A stretch of 64,000 nt of DNA from an uncultured Rhodospirillaceae bacterium. GTDB lineage: Bacteria > Pseudomonadota > Alphaproteobacteria > Reyranellales > Reyranellaceae. This document shows, piece after piece, positions 1-8,202 of the stretch. The position numbers and the translations under genes were made by a program. Below the pieces are notes generated by a model. The model was not told the DNA's origin. It did not search any database and saw nothing but the letters and a program-made list of their open reading frames with translations. The DNA is taken from positions 1-64,000 of the forward strand of contig CAMFGZ010000020.1 in NCBI GenBank assembly GCA_945952105.1. The letters run 5' to 3'. Within the stretch, counting starts at the first letter, position 1; each line of letters starts with the position of its first letter.

Positions 1-14
1 GCGAAGCCACCCCC

Positions 15-45
15 GAGAGCTTGCTCAATACGTTCACAAGCTCTC
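15..45. repeat. Palindromic hairpin downstream of hslU
   Basis: Perfect 9-bp inverted repeat (GAGAGCTTG at 15-23 and CAAGCTCTC at 37-45) with a 13-nt loop. It is nested inside a second short pair (CCACCC at 7-12 and GGTGGG at 53-58). It lies just beyond the hslU stop codon. No T-run follows on either strand, so it looks more like a REP-type palindrome or mRNA 3' stabiliser than a classical terminator. That role is inferred. Confidence 0.5.
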
Positions 46-85
46 AGGATGAGGTGGGCGTTTGATCTAGCCGCAACCGAAGGTT

Positions 86-1396
86 CTAAAGAACGAACTT
101 CGAGAGATCTGCGTTCTTCGCCAGCTCGCTGACGTGCGAGCGGACATAAGCCGCGTCGATTTCCATCTTCGTGTTGGGCTTGTCCGAGGCGGTGAAGCTG
201 ATTTCTTCCAGCAGCTTCTCCATCACCGTGTGAAGGCGGCGCGCGCCGATGTTCTCGACCGTCTCGTTGATGTCGGCCGACAGGCGCGCCAGCTCGTCGA
301 TCGCGTCGGGCTTGAAGTCGAGCTCGACCTTCTCGGTCGCCATCAGCGCCTTGTACTGCTTCACCAGGCTGGCTTCCGGCTCGGTCAGGATGCGGCGGAA
401 ATCCTCCTGGCTGAGCGAGGCCAGGCTGACGCGGATCGGCAGGCGGCCCTGCAGCTCCGGCAGCATGTCCGACGGCTTGGCGAGATGGAACGCGCCGGAG
501 CAGATGAACAGCACGTGGTCGGTCTTCACCGGCCCGTGCTTGGTGTTCACCGTCGTGCCCTCGATCAGCGGCAGCAGGTCGCGCTGCACGCCCTCGCGGC
601 TCACGTCGCCGCCGCCGCGGTACTCGCTGCGGGCGGTGATCTTGTCGATCTCGTCGATGAAGACGATGCCGTTCTGCTCGACCATGTCGCGCGCCTCGCG
701 CACCACCCGCTCCTGGTCGAGGAGCTTGTCGCTCTCCTCGCGCATCAGCGTCTGATGGCTGTCGGCCACGGTCATCTTGCGCTTCTTGGTGCGCCCGCCG
801 AACGCCTTGCCCAGCATGTCGCCGATGTTGATCATGCCGACCGATGCGCCGGGCTGGCCCGGCACCTCGAACTGCATCGGCCCGCCCGAGTCCGCGACCT
901 CGATCTCGATCTCGCGGTCGTCGAGTTCGCCGGCGCGCAGCTTGTGGCGGAAGCGCAGCTTGGTCTCTTCGCTCGCATTGGCGCCGCACAGCGCGTCGAT
1001 CACGCGGTCCTCGGCGGCGAGCTCGGCCTTGGCCTTCACGTCCTTGCGCAGGCTCTCGCGCGCCATCTCGATGGCGGCCTCCATCAGGTCGCGCGCGATC
1101 TGCTCGACGTCGCGGCCGACATAGCCGACCTCGGTGAACTTGGTCGCCTCGACCTTGAGAAACGGCGCGTTGGTCAGCTTGGCAAGACGGCGCGCGATCT
1201 CGGTCTTGCCGACGCCGGTCGGGCCGATCATCAGGATGTTCTTGGGCAGCACCTCGTCGCGCAGCGAATCGGAGAGCTGCAGGCGGCGCCAGCGGTTGCG
1301 CAGCGCGATGGCGACGGCGCGCTTGGCCTCCTGCTGGCCGATGATGTGCTTGTCGAGCTCGGAGACGATCTCGCGCGGGGAAAAATCATTACTCAT
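86..1396 (-). CDS. hslU: ATP-dependent protease ATPase subunit HslU
   Basis: AAA+ unfoldase of the HslUV (ClpYQ) cytoplasmic protease; it unfolds substrates and feeds them to the HslV peptidase. The 436-residue length is normal for the family. Visible landmarks are the Walker A motif GPTGVGKT at residues 58-65, the pore loop GYVG at 91-94, a Walker B segment ending in FIDEIDK near residue 250, and a hydrophobic C-terminal tail (KFVL) of the kind that docks into HslV. It starts 6 nt after the hslV stop codon, so the two are co-transcribed. Both the family and the gene order hslV-hslU are unambiguous. Confidence 0.98.
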   Translation of the reverse strand: MSNDFSPREIVSELDKHIIGQQEAKRAVAIALRNRWRRLQLSDSLRDEVLPKNILMIGPTGVGKTEIARRLAKLTNAPFLKVEATKFTEVGYVGRDVEQIARDLMEAAIEMARESLRKDVKAKAELAAEDRVIDALCGANASEETKLRFRHKLRAGELDDREIEIEVADSGGPMQFEVPGQPGASVGMINIGDMLGKAFGGRTKKRKMTVADSHQTLMREESDKLLDQERVVREARDMVEQNGIVFIDEIDKITARSEYRGGGDVSREGVQRDLLPLIEGTTVNTKHGPVKTDHVLFICSGAFHLAKPSDMLPELQGRLPIRVSLASLSQEDFRRILTEPEASLVKQYKALMATEKVELDFKPDAIDELARLSADINETVENIGARRLHTVMEKLLEEISFTASDKPNTKMEIDAAYVRSHVSELAKNADLSKFVL

Positions 1397-1402
1397 GGAA
1401 AA

Positions 1403-1966
1403 TCAGAGCTTCTCGAGGACGATGTTGTGATTGGTGTAGACGCAGATGTCGGCGGCGATCTTCATCGACTTGCGCGCGATCGCCTCGGCATCGAGTCCGT
1501 CCACGTCGACCAGCGCCCGTGCGGCGGAGAGCGCGTAGTTGCCGCCCGAACCGATGGCGATGATGCCGCCCTCGGGCTCCAGCACGTCGCCCGTGCCCGA
1601 CAGGAGCAGCGACACGTCCTTGTCGGCCACCGCCATCAGCGCCTCGAGCTTGCGCAGGTAGCGGTCGGTGCGCCAGTCCTTGGCGAGTTCGATCGCGGCG
1701 CGCAGGAGCTGGCCGGGATGGCGCTCGAGCTTGGCCTCGAGCCGCTCGAACAGCGTGAAGGCGTCGGCCGTGGCGCCGGCGAAGCCCGCGATGATCTGGC
1801 CGTTGCCGATGCGCCGGACCTTCTTGGCGTTGCCCTTGACGATGGTCTGGCCCATCGACACCTGGCCGTCGCCGGCCATGACGACCTGGCCGTCCTTGCG
1901 AACCGAGAGGATGGTCGTGGCATGCCAGCCGGGACCGGAGGAACTGTCTGATTGTGCGGAAGACAT
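1403..1966 (-). CDS. hslV: ATP-dependent protease peptidase subunit HslV
   Basis: Threonine peptidase of the HslUV complex. The mature enzyme should begin at the first Thr of TTILSVRK, which is residue 17 from the chosen ATG and implies removal of a short propeptide. Conserved blocks follow: [41 protein letters not shown] and AIGSGGNYA. An in-frame GTG at 1987 would add seven residues. I prefer the ATG at 1966 because a heat-shock-like promoter overlaps the upstream codons. The start is uncertain; the identity is not. Confidence 0.96.
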   Translation of the reverse strand: MSSAQSDSSSGPGWHATTILSVRKDGQVVMAGDGQVSMGQTIVKGNAKKVRRIGNGQIIAGFAGATADAFTLFERLEAKLERHPGQLLRAAIELAKDWRTDRYLRKLEALMAVADKDVSLLLSGTGDVLEPEGGIIAIGSGGNYALSAARALVDVDGLDAEAIARKSMKIAADICVYTNHNIVLEKL

Positions 1967-1973
1967 GCGCCCT

Positions 1974-2001
1974 AAATAGGGATTCACAGCGACAAATCAA
2001 T
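1974..2001 (-). promoter_or_regulatory. Putative RpoH (heat-shock) promoter of hslVU
   Basis: On the minus strand ATTGATT (1995-2001) is followed by 13 nt and CCCTATTT (1974-1981). This resembles the -35 and the CCTATNT-like -10 of alphaproteobacterial sigma-32 promoters. The -10 ends only 7 nt before the ATG at 1966, so the transcript would be leaderless or nearly so. hslVU is a classical heat-shock operon, which fits. The call is pattern-based only. Confidence 0.4.
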
Positions 2002-2043
2002 CGCCGCCTCGGGCTCCCGCAGCCGGCGTGCTAACGTCGGTCC

Positions 2044-3303
2044 ATGAGCGAATCAGTCACCCGCGACCCCGTCATCGTCATCGGCGCCGGAATTGTCGGT
2101 ACCGCCACCGCCAGCGCCCTGCAGCGCGCCGGCCACAAGGTCACCCTTCTCGACAGCGCCGAGCCCGGCAACGCCACGTCCTTCGGCAATGCGGGCTTCC
2201 TGTCGGTCGACAGCCTGATTCCGCTGGCCCGGCCGGCCACGCTGAAGAAGGTACCGACGATGCTGATGGACAGGAACGGCCCGCTCACCGTCCATCCACC
2301 CAGCCTCCCCTGGCTATTGCCCTGGATGGCCCGCTTCGCGCTGGCGGCGATGAGCCCGGTCGAGGTCCAGAAGGGCAAGGACATGTTCAAGTCCCTGATG
2401 CTCGAGGCCGACGTCGCCTGGAAGGCCGAGGTCCAGGCCTCGGGTCTCGGAGAGCTGTTCCGCACGCGCGGCGCGCTCTACGTCTACGAGAGCGAGGCGT
2501 CGTTCCAGGGCACCGACGAGATGCGAGGCCTGCAGTCGGGCAAGGGCACCGAATTCGAGATCGTCGACGGCAACCGCGCCCGCGAACTGGCGCCCGGCCT
2601 CAGCCGCACCATCGTGCGCGGCATCCACTATCCCAACGGCACGCACACGATCGACCCGCACAAGGTCGTGGCCACGCTGGTCGAGCGGTTTACGGCCGAA
2701 GGTGGCACGGTGATGCGCGGCCGCGTGCGTGGCTTCCGGCGCGACGGCAATCGCGTGACGGCGGTGCAGCTCACCGACTCCGAACTGCCCGCCGGCGCCG
2801 TGATGATCTCGGCCGGCCGCGCCTCGGGCGAACTGACGCGCCTGCTCGGCTTCAATGCGCCGCTGGTCGCCGAGCGCGGCTATCACGTGATGGTGGCGCC
2901 GGACAACGTGCAGTTCGACCTGCCGGTGAGCCCACCCGATCGCGGCCTGTTCTTCACGCCGATGGCCGAAGGCCTGCGCATTGCCGGCACGGTCGAGCTG
3001 GCCGCGCCGCACCAGCCGCCGTCCTGGCATCGCGCCGATCTGCTGAAGAAGCATCTCAAGGACATCTTCCCCGGTGTCGGCGGCGCCGAGACGAGCCGCT
3101 GGATCGGCGAGCGTCCCACGCTTCCCGACTACCGTCCCGCCATCGGCCGCGCGCCGCGGCTCGCCAACGTCTATTGCGGCTACGGCCACCAGCATCTCGG
3201 CCTGACGCTCGCCACCGTCACCGGCCGCCTGATCGCCCGCCTGATGGACGGCGAGGACCTGCCGAGCTCACTGCAGGCCTGCGCCCCCGGCCGCTTCGGA
3301 TGA
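2044..3303 (+). CDS. FAD-dependent D-amino-acid dehydrogenase-like oxidoreductase (DAO family)
   Basis: 419-residue flavoprotein of the DAO fold, closest in layout to DadA-type D-amino-acid dehydrogenases. The N-terminal Rossmann motif GAGIVG is at residues 14-19, followed by the DSAEPGNATSFGNAGFL stretch typical of DadA relatives. The C-terminal part carries the second nucleotide-contact region (GYGHQHLGLTLA). It probably oxidises a D-amino or imino acid and passes electrons to the respiratory chain; the substrate cannot be read from the sequence. It is divergent from hslV and overlaps the next gene by an ATGA junction, so the two are probably translationally coupled. Confidence 0.85.
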   Translation: MSESVTRDPVIVIGAGIVGTATASALQRAGHKVTLLDSAEPGNATSFGNAGFLSVDSLIPLARPATLKKVPTMLMDRNGPLTVHPPSLPWLLPWMARFALAAMSPVEVQKGKDMFKSLMLEADVAWKAEVQASGLGELFRTRGALYVYESEASFQGTDEMRGLQSGKGTEFEIVDGNRARELAPGLSRTIVRGIHYPNGTHTIDPHKVVATLVERFTAEGGTVMRGRVRGFRRDGNRVTAVQLTDSELPAGAVMISAGRASGELTRLLGFNAPLVAERGYHVMVAPDNVQFDLPVSPPDRGLFFTPMAEGLRIAGTVELAAPHQPPSWHRADLLKKHLKDIFPGVGGAETSRWIGERPTLPDYRPAIGRAPRLANVYCGYGHQHLGLTLATVTGRLIARLMDGEDLPSSLQACAPGRFG

Positions 3304-3710
3304 GCGCGCCGCGCGCGCTGCGCGGCAAATGCCTGTGCGGCGCCGTACAGTACGAGGTGGCGGATGACTTCGTCTATGCATTGAACTGCCATTGCTCGAA
3401 CTGCCGCCGCGCGACCGGCGCGGCGTTCAAGCCGTTCGCCGGCATCGAGCGCATGAAGTTGACGGTGACGGCGGGAGGCGACCGCCTGCTGATTCACGGT
3501 TCGCAGACAAATCACGACGCGCATTGCGCCCGCTGCGGCTCGATGCTCTATTCGCTGGTGCGCGATGCTGCCTGGGTGCACGTCACGCTGGGCACGTTGA
3601 TCGATTCACCTTCGATCCGTCCCAGCGCCCACATCTTCGTCGGCTCGAAAGCAGCATGGTTCACCATCACCGACAAGCTGCCGCAATACGAAGGGCATGT
3701 TACGTCCTGA
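3300..3710 (+). CDS. GFA (CENP-V) family zinc protein
   Basis: 136-residue protein of the glutathione-dependent formaldehyde-activating enzyme (GFA/CENP-V) fold. Zinc-binding cysteines appear in the usual spacing: CLCG near residue 12, CHCSNC near residue 32, and CARCGS about 50 residues later. The ATG at 3300 overlaps the TGA of the upstream flavoprotein. Most bacterial members have no proven substrate, so the formaldehyde name should not be taken literally. The flanking gene suggests a role beside amino-acid oxidation, which is inference. Confidence 0.85.
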   Translation: MSAPRALRGKCLCGAVQYEVADDFVYALNCHCSNCRRATGAAFKPFAGIERMKLTVTAGGDRLLIHGSQTNHDAHCARCGSMLYSLVRDAAWVHVTLGTLIDSPSIRPSAHIFVGSKAAWFTITDKLPQYEGHVTS

Positions 3711-3780
3711 TCATGCGCCTTCCGCTCGCGGGCGGGGCTATTGCAATTGCCACGCCCCCGCATGACAGGCGAGGAAAGGC

Positions 3781-4659
3781 TCAGAGAGTTTTTCCCAGGA
3801 CCGTGACCGGCTTCGCCGTCTTTAGCCGCTCCTCGACGAAGGGCCAGTCACGGACGAAGAACTCGTTGGAGCGGGTCCATTTGCCGTCGGAGAAGGCGAG
3901 CTTGTTGGGCTCGTGCTGCAATATGCGCGTGAAGGGATCGTAGAACGCGCGCACGAAGCCGAGATCGGCGAACAGGGCCGTCGACCAGTCGGAGGTGGCT
4001 TCGAGGGCCACCACCTTGAGGCTTGGCTTTTTCAGGACCTCGATCGATCCCTGCAGCACCTGGTCCTCGTACTTCTCCACGTCGAGCTTCAGGAACGCCG
4101 GCGCGGCGTCGCCCACCACATGGTCGAGCGTCTTCTGCGGGACGATGCGGATGCCCTCGCGATGTTCCGACACGACCTGGTTCATGGCGCCGAGGCCGGT
4201 GGTGAACATCACCTTGCCCTCGCTGGGCCCGAGCGCCAGCTCGCGGACCGTCACCAGCGACTGCAGCCCGTTGATCTCGACGTTGCGCGCGAGGTCGCGG
4301 GCGGTGCCGGGATCGGCCTCGATCGCGATCGTCTTCGCGCGGCAGACGCCGGAGGCCAGCACCGTGTAGGTACCGACATTGGCGCCGGCATCGAGGAACA
4401 GGTCGCCCTCGCGCAGGAAGTGCAGGACGAGTCCCATGCTCATGAACTCGTGCAGGCCGAAGTAGAGATTGCCGGTCGCGCCGGTCATGCCGCGACGCAC
4501 GACCAGCCGCTGGCCGCCGATCCACGGCGCCACCACCTCGGGGCTGAGACGGCTCCTGAGATGCCAGGAAGCGAACCGGCTCCAGGCGCCGAGCTGGTTG
4601 TCGCGCGTCATCGGATGGGCGGCGAACGTGCGGCCGACCGCGAGTAGAGAGCTCAACAC
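3781..4659 (-). CDS. FkbM family SAM-dependent methyltransferase
   Basis: 292 residues with the FkbM-type SAM-binding motif (LDAGANVGTYTVLA, residues 90-103), a downstream acidic residue in IAIEADP, and the LKLDVEKYEDQVLQG block near the middle that is characteristic of the family. FkbM enzymes O-methylate sugars, lipids or secondary metabolites; the acceptor here is unknown. The listed start is a GTG; an ATG at 4611 (residue 17) is an alternative. It is convergent with the GFA gene, and no partner gene points to a pathway. Confidence 0.85.
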   Translation of the reverse strand: MLSSLLAVGRTFAAHPMTRDNQLGAWSRFASWHLRSRLSPEVVAPWIGGQRLVVRRGMTGATGNLYFGLHEFMSMGLVLHFLREGDLFLDAGANVGTYTVLASGVCRAKTIAIEADPGTARDLARNVEINGLQSLVTVRELALGPSEGKVMFTTGLGAMNQVVSEHREGIRIVPQKTLDHVVGDAAPAFLKLDVEKYEDQVLQGSIEVLKKPSLKVVALEATSDWSTALFADLGFVRAFYDPFTRILQHEPNKLAFSDGKWTRSNEFFVRDWPFVEERLKTAKPVTVLGKTL

Positions 4660-4727
4660 CTTTGGACCGCCGACCTTCCCTGCCCTGTCCCTGAAGTCTA
4701 CCGCCCCGGGACGGGACGAGCCACCGG

Positions 4728-5477
4728 TCAGGACCCGTATTGCAGCAGCGTCTCGCCGTTCTTCTTGAGCCAGGCCTGCGGTCCCTCGATCGGCCCCTCG
4801 CTGAGCGCGCGGGCCAGCGCCCAGAATCGCGGCCCGTGATTGAGATGGACCAAGTGCGCGGCCTCGTGCGCCGCCAGATAGTCGAGCACCTCGGGCGGGG
4901 CGAAGACCAGCCGCCAGGAGAACGACATGGCGGCGTCGGGGCCGCAGCTTCCCCAGCGCGAGCGTGTGTCGCGCACGGTGATGCGCTTCACCGACCGCTC
5001 GGTGCGCGCCGCCTTGGCGAGCACCAGCGGCACCAGCCGCTCGCGCAACTCGGCCGTCAGCCAGTCCTTCAGCCGGCGCGGCAGATGCTCGGCGCGGCCC
5101 GCGACATGGATCTCGCCGTTCTCGCGCCAGACCGTACCGCGCGCATCGGGCCGGTGGCGCACGCGGTGCGGCACCCCGAACAGCGGGATCTCCGCGCCGT
5201 CGACGAAGGGCCGCCGCTCCGGCAGGCGGCCGAGCCGCGCGGCGATCCAGCCGGCCTGCGCCTCGGCGAAACCCACTGCCGTGCCGCGTGCCATGCGCAG
5301 CGGCGCGGTCAGCACGATTCGCCGGTTGGCGGGGTCGACGCGCAGCGACGCGCGCCGGGCGCGCGCGTTGCGGACGAAGGTCACGGACAGCGTATCGCCC
5401 GCATGAGCAATGGTGAGTTGCTCGGGCTCCGGCGTCGCTTTAGGCAGGAAACGGCTGAACCAGGAGGAAGGCGACAT
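4728..5477 (-). CDS. YgjP-like M48-type metallopeptidase (DUF45)
   Basis: 249-residue protein with the zinc-peptidase helix HEAAHLVHLNH (residues 204-214) and the upstream RDTRSRWGSCG block (169-179) that together define the YgjP/DUF45 (WLM-like, SprT-related) family. Its targets are unknown; relatives are implicated in DNA-protein adduct repair or general proteolysis. The first ATG (5475-5477 on the complement) overlaps the start codon of the divergent CMD gene, and no other ATG occurs before the conserved region. The true start could be a downstream GTG, because residues 1-20 are poorly conserved in appearance. Confidence 0.82.
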   Translation of the reverse strand: MSPSSWFSRFLPKATPEPEQLTIAHAGDTLSVTFVRNARARRASLRVDPANRRIVLTAPLRMARGTAVGFAEAQAGWIAARLGRLPERRPFVDGAEIPLFGVPHRVRHRPDARGTVWRENGEIHVAGRAEHLPRRLKDWLTAELRERLVPLVLAKAARTERSVKRITVRDTRSRWGSCGPDAAMSFSWRLVFAPPEVLDYLAAHEAAHLVHLNHGPRFWALARALSEGPIEGPQAWLKKNGETLLQYGS

Positions 5478-5871
5478 GTCCGAAGAACAGGCTCACAAGA
5501 CGCTCAGCGATGCAGGACGGAAGGTCCTGTCCGAGGTTCTGGGCGAATCCTATCTCGCCAGGCGCGACGCGACCAACAACGATTTCTGGGGCCCCGTGCG
5601 CGGCTTCTCCGAGGAGTTCGCCTACGCCTCGCTGTGGACGCGCGACGGGCTCGACCGCAAGCAGCGCAGCATGATCACCATCGCCATGCTCTGCGCGCTG
5701 AACCGCCCGCACGAGCTCAAGATCCACCTGGTCGGCGCCCTGAACAACGGCTGCACCAAGGTCGAGCTGCGCGAGATCTTCACCCACGCCATCGCCTATT
5801 GCGGCTTCCCCGCCGCCATCGACGCGCTGCGCGTCGCCGAGGAAGTCCTCAAGGAACAGGGGAAGTTCTGA
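5476..5871 (+). CDS. Carboxymuconolactone decarboxylase (CMD) family protein
   Basis: 131-residue all-helical protein matching the 4-carboxymuconolactone decarboxylase family (core: LDRKQRSMITIAMLCALNRPHELKIHL, then TKVELREIFTHAIAYCGFPAAIDAL). It lacks the CxxC pair of AhpD peroxidases, which argues for a decarboxylase or lactonase-like role. A strong ribosome site (AGGAGGAAGG) precedes the ATG. It sits 1 nt before a class V aminotransferase gene, so it is the first gene of a plus-strand operon. The reaction is unknown; no other protocatechuate-pathway gene is adjacent. Confidence 0.85.
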   Translation: MSEEQAHKTLSDAGRKVLSEVLGESYLARRDATNNDFWGPVRGFSEEFAYASLWTRDGLDRKQRSMITIAMLCALNRPHELKIHLVGALNNGCTKVELREIFTHAIAYCGFPAAIDALRVAEEVLKEQGKF

Positions 5872-5872
5872 C

Positions 5873-7069
5873 ATGGCGCTCGACCCCCAGAAACTCGACA
5901 TAGACCGCATCCGCGCCGAGACGCCGGGCTGCGCCCACGTCCTCCACCTCAACGCCGCCGGCTCCTCGCTGCCCAGCCGCCGTACCCTCGATGCCACGCT
6001 CGACCATCTGCGTCTCGAAGCCGAGATCGGCGGCTACGAGGCGGCCGACCGGGCGCGGCCGGTGCTCGACGGCCTGTATCCCTCGATCGCCACGCTGATC
6101 GGCGCCGACCCGGGCGAGATCGCCTATGTCGAGAACGCCACGCGCGCCTGGGACCTCGCTTTCTACTCGCTCGACTTCAAGCCGGGCGACCGCATCCTGA
6201 CCTGCGTCAGCGAGTATTCGTCGAACTACATCTCCTACCTGCAGGTGGCGAGAAAGACCGGCGCCGAGATCGTGGTGATCCCCGACGACCGGCACGGCCA
6301 GATCGACCTCGCGGCCCTCGAACGCGCCATCGACAAACGCACCAAGCTGGTCTCGATCTCGCACATTCCGACGCAGGGCGGGCTGGTGCAGCCGGCCGAG
6401 GCCGTCGGAAAGATCGTGAACGATGCCGGCATCCTCTACCTGCTCGATGCCTGCCAGTCGGTCGGCATGATGCCGGTCGACGTGAAGAAGATCGGCTGCG
6501 ACTTCCTGTCGGCCACAGGCCGTAAGTACATGCGCGGGCCCCGCGGCACGGGCTTCCTCTACGCCCGCCAGCGCAGCACCTCGCACATCGAGCCGATCTT
6601 CCTCGACAACCATGCCGCCCGCTGGACCGGCGACAACGACTATACGGTGATGGGCGACGCCAGGCGCTTCGAGAACTGGGAGCGCTATTTCGCCGGCGTG
6701 ATCGGCCTCAAGGTCGCGGCTGACCAGTGCAACGAGCTGGGCATGGACGCGATCTGGGCGCGGCTGCGCGAACTGGCCGACGGCCTGCGCGCGCGCCTCG
6801 CGACGGTGAAGGGCGTGACCCTGACCGATCTCGGCGTCACCAAGGGCGCCATCGTCACCTTCGCGGTGGCCGGCAAGGAGCACACGGCGCTGAAGCAGGC
6901 CCTGCGCGACCAGCGCATCAACGTCTCGGTCTCGACGCAGTTCTCGTCGCGCCTCGACCTCAAGGGCCGCGGCCTGAAGGACGTGATGCGTGCCTCGGTG
7001 CACGTCTACAACACGGACGAGGAACTCGACCGCTTCGTCGCCGCCCTGCGGCCGCTGGCGGCCGGCTAG
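5873..7069 (+). CDS. Class V aminotransferase (cysteine desulfurase-like fold)
   Basis: 398-residue PLP enzyme. Fold-type I landmarks are LDACQS with the pyridoxal-N aspartate at residue 192, and the Schiff-base lysine at 218 in ATGRKYMRGPRGTGFLY. That last block replaces the usual SGHK of NifS/SufS proteins. No catalytic cysteine loop typical of cysteine desulfurases is obvious near the C-terminus, so an aminotransferase, lyase or epimerase role is more likely. Its tight coupling to the CMD gene and to the LysR gene 7 nt downstream suggests a small catabolic unit; the substrate is unknown. Confidence 0.85.
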   Translation: MALDPQKLDIDRIRAETPGCAHVLHLNAAGSSLPSRRTLDATLDHLRLEAEIGGYEAADRARPVLDGLYPSIATLIGADPGEIAYVENATRAWDLAFYSLDFKPGDRILTCVSEYSSNYISYLQVARKTGAEIVVIPDDRHGQIDLAALERAIDKRTKLVSISHIPTQGGLVQPAEAVGKIVNDAGILYLLDACQSVGMMPVDVKKIGCDFLSATGRKYMRGPRGTGFLYARQRSTSHIEPIFLDNHAARWTGDNDYTVMGDARRFENWERYFAGVIGLKVAADQCNELGMDAIWARLRELADGLRARLATVKGVTLTDLGVTKGAIVTFAVAGKEHTALKQALRDQRINVSVSTQFSSRLDLKGRGLKDVMRASVHVYNTDEELDRFVAALRPLAAG

Positions 7070-7076
7070 GCGGCGC

Positions 7077-8045
7077 ATGCCGATCATCGCGCCGTCGGCA
7101 TCGTGGCTGCTCGTCGTCGCGGAGACGGGCTCAATCCGGCGCGCGGCGACGCGGCTCAACCTCTCGCCGTCGGCGGTGAACCGGCAGATCCTGAACCTCG
7201 AGGCGGAGTACGGCGCGGCACTGTTCGAGCGCCTGCCGCGCGGCATGCGGCTCACGCCCGCCGGCCAGATGGTGGCGGCGGAAATCCAGCGCTGGCAGCA
7301 CGACCATGCGAAGCTTGTGCAGCATATCGGCCAGCTCCGCAGCATGGTGCGCGGGCACGCCTCGCTCGGCCTGATGGAAAGCTTCTCGCGCACCGTGGTC
7401 TCGCGCCTGATGAGCCACATGCGCGAGCGCCAGTCGCTGGTGTCGCTCGACGTGCTGATGGGCGGCACGGCGGAGATCGTCGACCGGCTGGTGGCCGGCA
7501 AGCTCGACCTCGCCATCTGCTATGCCGTGCCGAAGCTGCCGGAGATCCGCGTGCTGGCGACCATCCAGCCCAGCTCTGGCATCGTCGTGGCGCGCGACCA
7601 TCCCCTGGCCGGCCGCAAGTCAATCCGGCTGGCCGAATGCGCCAACTACAGCTTCGTTTTCCCCGACGCCTCCCTCACCTCGCGACGCATCCTCGAGACC
7701 GCGCTGGAGCGCGCCAAGGTTCATTTCGCCGGTGTCGTCTCGACGAATTCCGTCGAGGTGATGAAGATGCTGGTACGCGAGCACCGGCAGATCGCGCTGC
7801 TCAGCCTGCCCGACATCGGGGCCGACTTCGCGGACCGTGACCTCGTCCACATCCCGCTGGCAGACCGTCACGTGCGGGGTTCCAGCCTGGCGCTGATCGC
7901 GCCGCGCCATGCCAGGCCCTCGCCGGTCGTCGCGATGCTTGCGGAATTCCTGCGGGTGGAATTGCAGGGCCTGCCGGCACGCCGCTCCTGGGCCGGCACC
8001 TTGCGGGAAGGCGCCGAGACAAGGACGCGGCGCGGTCGAACCTGA
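7077..8045 (+). CDS. LysR family transcriptional regulator
   Basis: 322 residues. The N-terminal winged helix-turn-helix is intact (GSIRRAATRLNLSPSAVNRQILNLEAEYGAALFERLPRGMRLTPAG), followed by the periplasmic-binding-like effector domain. The ATG at 7077 begins 8 nt after the aminotransferase stop. Co-directional placement inside the run of enzymes, rather than divergent from them, is less usual for LysR proteins. It probably controls the CMD/aminotransferase unit or the binding protein downstream. The effector is unknown. Confidence 0.9.
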   Translation: MPIIAPSASWLLVVAETGSIRRAATRLNLSPSAVNRQILNLEAEYGAALFERLPRGMRLTPAGQMVAAEIQRWQHDHAKLVQHIGQLRSMVRGHASLGLMESFSRTVVSRLMSHMRERQSLVSLDVLMGGTAEIVDRLVAGKLDLAICYAVPKLPEIRVLATIQPSSGIVVARDHPLAGRKSIRLAECANYSFVFPDASLTSRRILETALERAKVHFAGVVSTNSVEVMKMLVREHRQIALLSLPDIGADFADRDLVHIPLADRHVRGSSLALIAPRHARPSPVVAMLAEFLRVELQGLPARRSWAGTLREGAETRTRRGRT

Positions 8046-8202
8046 AACAGGCCACGGCCGACCGTACGAAAAAACCGGACGGTCCGTCCCGAATCTAGCG
8101 CTTTTCAGCCCCGGGCCTGCCCGTCCATGCTTGCGGGCCGAACGAAGCCGCGTGTGTGGCATGACGCATGCACCGCCGGCTTCCGAATCGAGGACCCTCA
8201 TC

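Noticed and set aside
60..100. TTCTAAAGAA near the end of hslU as a second Irr box
   Set aside because: The half-sites lack the 3-nt spacing and outer bases of the ICE motif, and the site is downstream of, not before, any gene.
134..1951. 605-codon open frame on the plus strand
   Set aside because: Shadow of hslU and hslV, both confirmed by motifs on the minus strand.
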